From positions 310,001-374,000 of the forward strand of contig CAWUHX010000298.1 of assembly GCA_963922205.1 (NCBI GenBank): DNA of 64,000 nt, read 5' to 3'. Position 1 is the stretch's first letter. The number at the start of each line of letters is the position of its first letter. This stretch comes from Romanomermis culicivorax. Lineage: Eukaryota > Nematoda > Enoplea > Mermithida > Mermithidae. The notes beneath the pieces were generated by a model that was not told the origin of the DNA, ran no database searches, and saw only the letters and a list, made by a program, of their open reading frames with translations. The position numbers and the translations under genes are program-made. Positions 37,274 to 45,634 of the stretch are shown here, piece by piece.

Positions 37274-38551
37274 TTGGCTTATTCACAGTCTGACTACCTG
37301 CCTGAAGATCTTAAGCAAGCCAAGAAAATTGTCTCACTAGCATCCCGATTCACGATAAAAGACGAAATTTTATATTATTTGGACGATGCAGATGAAAACA
37401 AACTAAAATTAGAAGTTCCAGTTTCAAAGAAAGAAGAAATTTTAGAAGCCTGTCATGATGACGTTTTTTCCGGACACTTTGGTTTTACGCAAACATTGGC
37501 AAAAATTCGCTTACGCTACCACTGGCCTACAGTATACCGCGACGTACGAGAACATTGCTTAAATTGTATCAGTTGCAGTATGAGAAAAACATCCACAAAA
37601 AGAAATCGCGCCACTCTTATGCCTATACCAGTCACAGGTCCATTTGACAGAGTGGCTATGGACATTTTAGGTCCTTTGCCTATGAGCGAAAACCGAAATA
37701 AATACGTCATTGTGTTCAGCGAATACTTAACGAAGTATGTGACGGCAGTAGCTCTACCAGAAACTACGACAGAAAAAGTTGCAGAAATGGTGCTACGTTT
37801 TGGTGCGCCATTAACGTTACCTTCAGATAGAGGCACAAATTTCTTGTCTGATCTAATGTTACGCCTTTGTGAAATATGTGCAACAAGAAAAACAAACACG
37901 AGTCCCTACCATCCACAAACAGACGGACTAGTGGAGAGATTCAATAAAACATTGGCTACAATTATCTCAATGTACATCAATAAAAAACACAACGATTGGG
38001 ATTCCTATTTGCCCTACGCTTGTTTTGCATATAATACGGCCACACAAAAGTCAACAAAGTACTCACCATTTTTTCTTCTTTTTGGCCCCCATCCAAATTT
38101 GTCGATCGACGCCGCTCTTTATTTTTCGCCAGCCTTTTATCGAATTGACGCTGACGACTTCGGCGACAACCAACGTCTTTTTTCCGATGCCTGGCAATCT
38201 GCCAAAGAAAACATAAAAATTGCACAGAAGGCTCAGAAAACTGCATATGATAAAAGAGAACATGGAGAAGAACTCACAGTGGGAGAAGAAGTTTTCAAGT
38301 ATAGTCCAGTGGTGAAGCCCAACCACTCACCTAAATTTGCTTTTCCATGGACAGGACCCTACGTCATCATTGAAAAGAAACATCCGATGTACTTATTGCA
38401 ATTAAAAGAAAATTCGAACCGCCCGTACGAAAAGATACATTTCAATTTGTTAAAAAGAAAAAAAATGGACGGAAATTTGTCCATGACGCAGGCTTTGATC
38501 GTATCATCAGAACAGCCTCCGGAACATTCATTTGCATGTTCGTCCATGTGA
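37274..38551 (+). CDS. integrase (Ty3/gypsy type), intact
   Basis: DNA strand-transfer enzyme that inserts the element. The open frame reaches back to about 37100 and the ORF given has 425 codons. HHCC zinc domain (H61, H68, C98, C101), catalytic core D130 (AMDILG), D185 (PSDRGTNF), E221 (LVERFNKT), and a GPY/F-type segment (WTGPYVI). C-terminus is Lys-rich then Ser-rich. No stop or shift interrupts the core, though RT is missing from the element. No chromodomain is visible. Confidence 0.88.
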   Translation: MAYSQSDYLPEDLKQAKKIVSLASRFTIKDEILYYLDDADENKLKLEVPVSKKEEILEACHDDVFSGHFGFTQTLAKIRLRYHWPTVYRDVREHCLNCISCSMRKTSTKRNRATLMPIPVTGPFDRVAMDILGPLPMSENRNKYVIVFSEYLTKYVTAVALPETTTEKVAEMVLRFGAPLTLPSDRGTNFLSDLMLRLCEICATRKTNTSPYHPQTDGLVERFNKTLATIISMYINKKHNDWDSYLPYACFAYNTATQKSTKYSPFFLLFGPHPNLSIDAALYFSPAFYRIDADDFGDNQRLFSDAWQSAKENIKIAQKAQKTAYDKREHGEELTVGEEVFKYSPVVKPNHSPKFAFPWTGPYVIIEKKHPMYLLQLKENSNRPYEKIHFNLLKRKKMDGNLSMTQALIVSSEQPPEHSFACSSM

Positions 38552-38786
38552 AAAAAAAGAGAAAAGAAAAAATGTATAAATGCTTGTATAAAACGCGCAT
38601 CATCTTTCCGCATAAGTTATTGAGAAGACTTATTTTTATCTCTCCACTCAATCTGTACTCTGCTGCTTACTCATTTTTATATTCATTCGTTTAAATATTC
38701 TTTATATATTCCTTTCTCCGTAAATTGTTATTTTATTTATGTACTCATTTATACTCTGTCCTTAACTCATTTTTGCATCTGAAGAC

Positions 38787-40460
38787 ATGGCTTTCACGAA
38801 AATCACGACGACGATAGCAGCTGATCAATGGTGCCTTTGTCAAATTTCGCCGCCCTTGATTAAACACGAGGCCATCGTCGCGTTTGGACAAGAACTCGGG
38901 CGATTGCCGTTAAATGGTCGATACGTCATATGCACGACGGTAGAAGAAAGTCAAACAATGTGCGACTTTTTGGCCAACGACCAGCGTCATCCCAGCGTTT
39001 ATGGGCTCGACGCCGAATTCATGAACCATCACATGGATTGGGTCGATTGGGATAAAAGGGAGGCCGGCCTGTTAGCGAATTTGGCTAAAAAGAAACTCGA
39101 TATCGCTTTACACGGCCAGCGATATTCCAAAGGGCCTTTCACTGTCGTCATCCAAATTTGCCGCGCCGACGGACATACAATTAATTTCGATCTCTTGGAG
39201 ATGGGAGTCGTTCCCATTTCCTTGATTAATCTTCTCAAAAACGCCCGCGGAATTATCGGTTTTGCGGCCAACTGCGATTTGACCGCCATGGCCAATGTCG
39301 ATATACGATTCGCGGATATCAAGATTCGGGCTGATACCAATCAGATACATCTGTTTCTGAAAAGTAATCACAGCCTCGATTACGTCCCCGAAATGAACCC
39401 CGAATTATACAAACGTCTAACTGATAGGACGACTGATTTCTACCACGCGGGGAATAGTTTAGCGGTGATAATCCACCATCTATTCGGCGTCCATCTTGAA
39501 AAAGGATTTCAAGGTCAGGGATTGGCGTGGACCAAACATCCTCTACCTTCCGACGCCTTGGGATACGCGGCCTTGGACGCTATCGCCCACTTCGACGCCT
39601 ATTATAGTTTAAACGAATTTTATACGCTTTTCGACGAAATCAAAACTCTGACGTCGAAAGAACGAATTATGACGTCCAAACGAGCCGCGAAAAAGGAGCT
39701 CTTATCGCTCACAATTTTAGATTTCCCCCTACGTGAAGTAAAAATAAGATCTATGATTTTAGACAGGCTAAACAAAGAACCCATGCCACGAAATTCGACC
39801 AGCGAAAGTTCGACTGAAGACGAAGAAGAAAGAGAAAAATCTGAAGAAGACACAGAAATTTCAGGAAATGATCTATTTGTTTCTCTGGAATCAGAAGAGC
39901 AAAAAGGAAAAGTTCTTTATTCCATGAAAATAGTCCTAAAAGAAGTTATAAAATGCACTTTTAGTTTGATGAATAAGAAAAATAAACAAAGTGGTATAAA
40001 AACTCGACCTAATCTTTTACAGGAAAGGCAAGTACCGACGTCCTCGAGCAACTCGACTAAAAGAAATAGGGAGGAAAAAACGTCGGCGAAATCATCAAAA
40101 CCCCAACCGAAAAAGCCGAAAGTAGGAGCCGCCCTGAGCCCGAATCAAACCAGAGACATTCGCGCGGTCGAAGAAAATCGAAGATTTGTCCAAATAGCAT
40201 TCGAAACGCCGAACATTTTTAAACCAAAACCACCGCCGCCTGATTGTAATTTTTCGGCGTTCAATTATTTTCGCCGCCGTTTCGTCACACCGATTGCCAA
40301 TCGCGAAGCAATCGATCTCCGGGCACAAGCAGAACGAGAGGCTTATCACCACTTAGACGATAATTTGGCTGCCTCCATCGTCTGTTACATGCCGCCTTAC
40401 TATACTGAAATGTTGCCTGCCGCCAAAGAATTTGCCGAACATCGCAGCGTCCATTTATGA
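38787..40460 (+). CDS. DEDDy 3'-5' exonuclease (RNase D/WRN-like), retrotransposon-borne
   Basis: 557 codons, ATG, uninterrupted. Exonuclease domain at about residues 70-285: ExoI YGLDAEF (D75, E77), the VVIQICRADG strand after it, ExoII GFAANCDLTAM (D164), ExoIII LGYAALDAI (Y260, D264). All five DEDDy signature residues are kept, so activity is plausible: two-metal removal of 3' nucleotides from DNA or RNA. Residues 290-450 are acidic/Ser/Lys-rich and probably disordered; residues 470-557 form a second conserved-looking part. It takes the env-like position downstream of integrase. Ty3/gypsy elements do not normally have this gene. Capture from a host exonuclease or an older retroelement gene are both possible. 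The same layout recurs at 60.5-62.1 kb. Confidence 0.82.
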   Translation: MAFTKITTTIAADQWCLCQISPPLIKHEAIVAFGQELGRLPLNGRYVICTTVEESQTMCDFLANDQRHPSVYGLDAEFMNHHMDWVDWDKREAGLLANLAKKKLDIALHGQRYSKGPFTVVIQICRADGHTINFDLLEMGVVPISLINLLKNARGIIGFAANCDLTAMANVDIRFADIKIRADTNQIHLFLKSNHSLDYVPEMNPELYKRLTDRTTDFYHAGNSLAVIIHHLFGVHLEKGFQGQGLAWTKHPLPSDALGYAALDAIAHFDAYYSLNEFYTLFDEIKTLTSKERIMTSKRAAKKELLSLTILDFPLREVKIRSMILDRLNKEPMPRNSTSESSTEDEEEREKSEEDTEISGNDLFVSLESEEQKGKVLYSMKIVLKEVIKCTFSLMNKKNKQSGIKTRPNLLQERQVPTSSSNSTKRNREEKTSAKSSKPQPKKPKVGAALSPNQTRDIRAVEENRRFVQIAFETPNIFKPKPPPPDCNFSAFNYFRRRFVTPIANREAIDLRAQAEREAYHHLDDNLAASIVCYMPPYYTEMLPAAKEFAEHRSVHL

Positions 40461-41204
40461 AACCAATTAGGACGGGACCCCCGGTTATTACCTGAACAAA
40501 TTGAAAACCCTTACAAGTGGTGAAGTGGCCAAATTTTGCAATATTCTTACCGAATATTATACGAGCCACATCTTCCGCTCCTCCAGCGACCGCCGACTTC
40601 GTCCATAAATCATCGTCCCCAAATTTTCGTTGTCGTCAATAATTTTTCGTCGTTATTTTGTCCCATATTTTTCGTCGAATTTGTCCCTAAATCGCCGCCA
40701 TAAATCGTTATTATCGTCGAATAATTCATCGTCGCCGTTTTGGTCTATATTTTCGTCGCCCCATTATCAAACTGTCGTCGAAATTCATAATATTGTCGCC
40801 TCCGTCGCCTTTTTCATTGAAACTTTTGTCGATCTTTGTCCATTATTTGCGTCGTATTGTATATATGAAAAAAAAGAGAAAACAACCAAAAAACCATCTT
40901 AAATTTTTGGTTATTTACAAATTTGTAAAATTTAAATTTATGCGAAATGGGAATATTATAAAACAGAACAGGAAAAATTATAAAGAAAAACCAGAACGTA
41001 AAATTGGAGAAAATGGAAGGCACAAAAAAAAGAAGAAGAAAATTATAACGAAAAAATCTGAGGATTGGAGAAAAATGAGAGAAGAATTTTTCTTACCGCC
41101 ATAAAAACACTTACCCTCAGTTCCGACATCGATTTTGCCGTCGATTCGCCGTCCAATTTTGCAAGACGTAGGCTGGGGACAGCCTTTTCGCCAGCGCCGA
41201 AAGA
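40461..41204 (+). other. retrotransposon 3' non-coding region
   Basis: A 20-base string identical to the LTR end plus leader start (TTGAAAACCCTTACAAGTGG) occurs at 40501-40520. The zone 40600-40900 is rich in TCGTCG. No clear polypurine tract directly precedes the 3' LTR (GCCGAAAGA only); A/G-rich stretches lie at 40865-41100. No gene supported. Confidence 0.5.
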
Positions 41205-41837
41205 TGTGGGAGCGCTACAAACCAATCGATAATAATGTCAGTTGAGTAACCTACAGTAAACGGCGATGCTCTCACCGTCACACACACACCAGGCAAACCT
41301 ACGTTATCCGATCCTACTGTAGACATCGTGCCAAGATTCTTCACCTTACGTCATGGAACTTATTTAAAAATATACGACTAAGCCTACTAAGATTATGATC
41401 TAACATTATATGAAACTATGACGTTATAACCTAGTTTTTATGTCTTTTTTTATGTCTTTTTCTTTATATATAAACGCTTGTTTTGTATGTAAAAATCACT
41501 TCACTATTTTATTAATAAATTTGGCTTACCTGCTTTCTTTTCTGCTCTTCACCATCATCGTAGGGTCGCTGGATAAAACGTCATTCTTTCCATCGGGCTT
41601 TGCGATTATTGGAAGCTGGAAGAAACATAATTTCGTTGCGAGACTAAGATTTTCCTTTTAAAATTACTTTGACGTTTTCCTAATCGTCGCCGTTGCCGTC
41701 CATCCATCGACGTTTTCGTTGACGTTTCTGAAGAAAATAGAATAATTCAAGAACGTTTAGTATTTAGTCCGATCTGCAGGTTATTCAGCTACAGTAACCT
41801 GTATTTACCATTGACCCACACATTGAAAACCCTTACA
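41205..41837 (+). repeat. 3' LTR (633 bp)
   Basis: Matches the 5' LTR except at 10 sites. TATATATAAA at 41465-41474, AATAAA at 41514-41519. Followed by target duplication AAAG and then the polB intron (TAAGAATTT...TTTTCAG). Confidence 0.93.
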
Positions 41838-42607
41838 AAAGTAAGAATTTTTAAAACTGTAAACATGGTTTTTATAATCTGTCATACCATTTTCAGTTTG
41901 GTCAACGAAATAATTTGACAAAGACAGTTTATTTTACGAATCCGCAGCAATATTTCGACCTTATATTTTATCCATCAGCAATTATTCAGAGTGTAACAAT
42001 CATTAGTGAAACTCTCATTGCTGTCAGCTACACAGAGAAAGAAGAATTTGTCTTAACATTGCCGTACGTCAGCCCTGTGATAGCAGCTTATACGACAACT
42101 CAAGCCCGGCTAATACTTTACTCTTATATCAAAAAGTTGGAGTGACGTGTTTTATATTTTGACCCAGATAGTGTCATTTATTTATCAAACATTAGTGATA
42201 CCAATGAATATAAAGTACCAATTGGATGGTCTTTGGGTGAAATGACGGATGAGTTAAAGGATTACGGCCAGGGATCTTACATTACGGAATTTATCAGTGG
42301 TGGTCCGAAGAACTACTCCTACTGTGTATATAGTACAAAGGTCGAGAAACTGCATTACATAACAAAAGTTCGTGGTATTACATTAAACCACAAAGTAGCG
42401 AAACAAGTAAACTTTGAAAGTTTAAAACAAATGGTAAAATTGTTCATTATATCTAATGATATAGAAGAAATTAATGTTGTAACTGAAAGAATTGATAGAA
42501 AACAGGACCATACTGTAGTAACTAGACCTGTACAAAAAAATTTAGAGTTGTATATGATAAACGCATTATTGTGAAAGATTTTACAACTGTACCTTATGGA
42601 TGGAAAG

Positions 42608-42614
42608 TATAAAT
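42608..42614 (+). promoter_or_regulatory. TATAAAT box before the packaging ATPase gene
   Basis: GTATAAATATT overlaps the end of polB, about 40 bp before the ATPase ATG. Confidence 0.4.
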
Positions 42615-42649
42615 ATTGATGTGTTAATTTGCTTATTCATTTGTTTTAT

Positions 42650-43299
42650 ATGCTTAATAAAATGGCTACTTTCAACTTTGCTTGGGAGCATCCTTTCAAT
42701 TGTATTGTCTCAGCTCCTACCAAATCGGGAAAAACTGAGTTTGTGAAAAAACTAATCTTGTTCGCCAAACAAATGATTGAACCAGTACCAATGAGGATCA
42801 TATGGTGTTATACTGAATGGCAGAATACTTACACTGATTTGCAAAACAAATGTAGCAATGTTTCTTTCCTCGAAGGATTACCATCTATCGAAGTTCTGAA
42901 AAGCTTCAAACAACAGCCTCAATTATTAGTCCTAGATGACATGATGCAGGAAATGAAGACTGACAAGAGGCTCAATGAGTTGTTTACAAGAGGCTCTCAT
43001 CACTGGAATTTATCAGTTATACACATTGTCCAAATGCTTTTTTTGAAGGAATGAGGACAAGCAGAATAAATGCTCAATATTTGGTGCTAATGAAAAATCC
43101 AGCAGATAGACTACAGATACAGACATTGGGAAGGCAAATTTTTCCAGGTTCTAAACACTTTATAGAAGCCTTTGAAGATGCAACTGGGTCATCTTATGGC
43201 TATTTGATTATTGATTTGACTCAAGACACAACAGATAAATTTAGATTCAGGAGAAATATCTTCCCAACTGATGTGGGTATGATTATAAGTAGTATATAG
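42650..43299 (+). pseudogene. FtsK/HerA-type genome-packaging ATPase, one frameshift
   Basis: Polinton ATPase that pumps DNA into the capsid. Walker A is SAPTKSGKT (residues 21-29 from the ATG at 42650), Walker B is LLVLDDMM, and after it come the conserved C-terminal parts (NAQYLVLMKNP, GRQIFPG, GYLIIDL). The frame shifts by one base near 43034, in an A-run, so the second half (43051-43299) is in another frame. A second ATG at 42662 is possible. With the shift corrected its length is usual for Polinton ATPases (~210 residues). The single shift could be decay or a sequencing error. Confidence 0.85.
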
Positions 43300-43371
43300 A
43301 TATATAGGCCATCGACTTGTCAGCTTGGATCATTTCCTTTTATAAACATCTACTGATAAGTTGCTTCTATT

Positions 43372-43899
43372 ATGGATAACTCGCGCACTATTGAGGAAAT
43401 GGAGTTTGATACAACAACCAAAAGGGTATATAATGCATTAAATGGTATGCCCCCACGTCCCCCTCGGCAATGTCTTTTAATCCGAATGTTTGACAACAAG
43501 ACATATGGAAAAATAGCATCCAGTATATGTTTTATGCTGTTCCTCGGAGGATTCTTCTGGTCAATTCTACATGACACCAGGGCACCCGCTTTAACAAGCA
43601 ATTTCTCTATTCAGAAGGAAAAATCATTCATTTTGATGCAAATAAAGAATGATGAAATCACCATGTATTCAGTCAATGCCAGTAGTAGACAGAATGTTGC
43701 ACACTTTATTGAAAAATACTTATTATGCCCTCTACATGAAATGCATGAATATTGGCCCCTATGTCAGAAATCAGTACCATTAAATGCTGACATACATGCA
43801 TGCTGCGATGAAGATGGTCAATTCAAGAGCCTAAATTTAGCAACAATTGAGCTGAATAAACAAACTGTAAATTCTTTTCTCAAACTCTTGAAAGAATAA
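43372..43899 (+). CDS. single-pass membrane protein with four-Cys module
   Basis: 175 residues, ATG, intact. N-terminal 48 residues are polar with PPRPPRQ; a hydrophobic helix spans about 50-69 (ICFMLFLGGFFWSIL); the rest would be outside the cell or in the lumen. Residues about 105-175 hold a module C-x11-C-x12-CC followed by a Leu-rich end, the same pattern as found twice in the gene at 44490. No known family recognised. Type II membrane topology is inferred. It lies between packaging ATPase and the HMG-box-like gene. Confidence 0.6.
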   Translation: MDNSRTIEEMEFDTTTKRVYNALNGMPPRPPRQCLLIRMFDNKTYGKIASSICFMLFLGGFFWSILHDTRAPALTSNFSIQKEKSFILMQIKNDEITMYSVNASSRQNVAHFIEKYLLCPLHEMHEYWPLCQKSVPLNADIHACCDEDGQFKSLNLATIELNKQTVNSFLKLLKE

Positions 43900-43953
43900 T
43901 CTGCCAGCTCTTATTCACTCATCAGTACTTGTAGACAAGCAGTCCTATTTCCA

Positions 43954-44406
43954 ATGTCTCCAGCATCATTTGAATTATTTTTAATACGACTTATGGCAAA
44001 AATTAGAGGTAATATAATGTGCACCTATTTATAATTAAATATGTTGTATATGTAATTTTAAGGAGTACCCATCATTAAGCGCATGCAAGCTCAATATGCT
44101 GATGTTTTATGGTCAAGATTCAGCCAAAATCGGAAAGAAGATTACAAGTTAAAGGCTGTACAATATAATGAATTTCATCAAATTAAACGAAGGAAAAATA
44201 AAATTACTGGATTTTGGTTCTTCACCTTGGAGCTCTTTGGAGAACTAAGAAAAAGATGCATAGATGCGCAGTATATCAATGACCTGTTTGCCGGGTTGAG
44301 CCAAGAAGACAAGTTCTACTTCATGTTGATCAATCAAAGCAGTGTATATGATAGAAACGTTTTCTATTTATCGATACTACAAAATGAAATTTCCAGTTTT
44401 TCATGA
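43954..44406 (+). CDS. HMG-box-like DNA-binding protein, 2 exons
   Basis: Exon 1 43954-44008 starts with ATG; intron 44009-44062 (54 bp, GTAATA...TTTTAAG); exon 2 44063-44406; 132 residues in all. Residues about 3-70 follow the HMG-box pattern: SPASFELFL, a basic middle, then DVLWSRFSQNRKEDYKLKA and YNEFH, matching the LW-x2-LS-x3-K-x2-Y-x3-A-x2-YN-x2-H signature of helices 2 and 3. HMG boxes bend DNA and would fit genome condensation or transcription of the element. C-terminal 55 residues are unidentified. The match is by eye to a short motif. Confidence 0.6.
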
Positions 44407-44417
44407 ACCATTTATTG

Positions 44418-44424
44418 TATATAA
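44418..44424 (+). promoter_or_regulatory. TATATAA box before the secreted Cys protein gene
   Basis: GTATATAAGC 72 bp before the ATG at 44490. Confidence 0.4.
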
Positions 44425-44489
44425 GCAATGTGCGTGTTATAATATTCAGTTTTGTGTTTGTATTTTGGTGGTGAACAGTTGTTTCTCAG

Positions 44490-45218
44490 GTGATGGCTTA
44501 TAATAAAACAATGTGTTTCACTTTTCTTGCAACTGTGATATTAGCTGCCTGCTCAAGCCTCAAAAGTGCAGATGATCTTTCTTACAGTCATCTCGTTTTG
44601 ATGAGGTCCTATGGATCTGCTCCTGGAGTAGATTTTTACAACATAACCCTGGCTGCACAAGTATCTTTCCGAAATTTCCTATTGAGAGCATTGGCTTGCA
44701 ACAAAATGGGCAGTTTATTTGATCCTGATTCTGAAAGATGTTCAACAAAAATACCCCACAATGGCAATCTCTATGCCTGCTGTGACATGAGCAATAATTT
44801 TGATAGTATTAGGGCACCTACATTCAACATTAGCAAACATTTGGTACCCTCGTTACTCAATGTACTCAATACAAAAATTGAGAGTGTTGATCTCGAGGAT
44901 GACAAGAATATAAAGAATCGTCAGCTTGTAATCATAAATTACAAAAGTTTCACAGGAGCTGGTTTTATTACTTCATATAACAAACATGAGGCGGTACATT
45001 TAAGAAACTTTCTTAGGAATGCCATATGGTGTAGGCCCGGACAAGGACAATTTACAAATACACAATATTGTCCAACTTTGATTGGAGATCATCAAACACA
45101 TGTGTGTTGTACGTGGGAAACTTTACAGAGTGTAATGTTAAATGGTTTGAATCTGTATGATAACAATGAAATATCAGTTCTGATGGATGCACTCTATGAT
45201 AGACGACCCCCAGCTTGA
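44490..45218 (+). CDS. secreted protein with two four-Cys modules
   Basis: 242 residues, intact. A signal peptide (MCFTFLATVILAACSS) sits near residues 7-24; no second membrane helix. Two tandem modules: first C-x13-C-x12-CC (about residues 68-98), second C-x12-C-x11-CC (about 178-205), each preceded by RNFL and followed by a Leu-rich helix. The gene at 43372 has one more. NIT/NIS sites could be glycosylated. No family recognised; an outer-particle or host-contact role is only inference from being secreted and linked to capsid genes. Confidence 0.6.
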   Translation: MMAYNKTMCFTFLATVILAACSSLKSADDLSYSHLVLMRSYGSAPGVDFYNITLAAQVSFRNFLLRALACNKMGSLFDPDSERCSTKIPHNGNLYACCDMSNNFDSIRAPTFNISKHLVPSLLNVLNTKIESVDLEDDKNIKNRQLVIINYKSFTGAGFITSYNKHEAVHLRNFLRNAIWCRPGQGQFTNTQYCPTLIGDHQTHVCCTWETLQSVMLNGLNLYDNNEISVLMDALYDRRPPA

Positions 45219-45286
45219 AATGTATATATATACCTGTTGCTATCTGAAATGTCTCATTATTCATTTTGAATTTCTAATAGAATGCC

Positions 45287-45634
45287 ATGTCAAAGTTGCT
45301 GCGAAAGTACATTCACCATCTACATGTCTTAAATTGCTGCAGTAATCATACAAAACAAAGAAGTGCACTATTAAAAACTTTGCGGGATGAATTTGTGCAT
45401 TGTTTATGTGAAATTTGTCACAACCTGCTGAAAGGAAATATTCCTATAAGTACCCTAAAGAAGAAAAAGCTTGATAAATATAGCAAGATTATAAGACATT
45501 TAGCATCAAAGCAAAAGATCAACTTGAGAGCAAAAAAGCAGCAAATTATACAAAGTGGTGGATTTTTACCTATACTTCTACCCTCTCTGCTAGCATTAGC
45601 TACTGAAATTTTACCCAAAGTTATCAAAACATGA
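45287..45634 (+). CDS. small basic protein with hydrophobic C-terminus
   Basis: 115 residues, ATG. N-terminal two thirds are Lys/Arg/Cys/His-rich; residues about 92-110 are hydrophobic after a QSGGF motif (FLPILLPSLLALATEIL). Small proteins with this QSGGF-LP-LL-P ending are frequent in Polintons and related adinto-like elements. Role unknown; membrane-active or minor virion protein is a guess. It overlaps the next ORF by 4 bases. Confidence 0.6.
   Translation: MSKLLRKYIHHLHVLNCCSNHTKQRSALLKTLRDEFVHCLCEICHNLLKGNIPISTLKKKKLDKYSKIIRHLASKQKINLRAKKQQIIQSGGFLPILLPSLLALATEILPKVIKT

Larger units (their letters stand above)
34307..41837 (+). mobile_element. Ty3/gypsy-type LTR retrotransposon, RT-deleted, nested in polB
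   Basis: Two 633-bp LTRs in direct order flank 6.3 kb; the 4-bp target duplication is AAAG (34303-34306, 41838-41841). LTRs begin TGTGGGAGCG and end CCCTTACA. Inside, in order: zinc-knuckle gag remnant, an unknown frame, a chimeric frame with an RNase H remnant, integrase, and a DEDDy exonuclease ORF. No protease or reverse transcriptase is present. The LTRs differ at 10 of 633 sites, so the insertion is fairly recent. Confidence 0.92.
30471..42612 (+). pseudogene. polB: protein-primed DNA polymerase B (Polinton pPolB), broken and split by an LTR element
   Basis: Replicative polymerase of the Polinton. Domains in order: acidic N-terminus; N-terminal region with a C-x2-C...C-x3-H finger (31725-31790); exonuclease motifs FFDFETTQE (ExoI), HNAKGFDSQFL (ExoII), YCENDVDVL (ExoIII); the EFYGCYWHGCPKC segment; motif A YVDVCSLYP; motif B ending at GK, split from its continuation by the nested element; motif C LYFDPDS, with Pro where Thr is usual; C-terminal VPYGW. 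Short introns at 31488-31538, 31949-32005, 32499-32548, 32809-32864, 33481-33530, 33923-33974 and 34092-34140; the next one contains the retrotransposon (to 41896). Breaks: in-frame TGA at 30810, 31259, 31846 and 42143, TAG at 34153, and frameshifts near 31040, 31700 and 42535. Start ATG at 30471. Confidence 0.9.

Noticed and set aside
38787-40460. Exonuclease ORF as a host gene trapped between two LTR elements
   Set aside because: It sits between integrase and a matching 3' LTR within one pair of LTRs with a single target duplication, and a second element has the same order.
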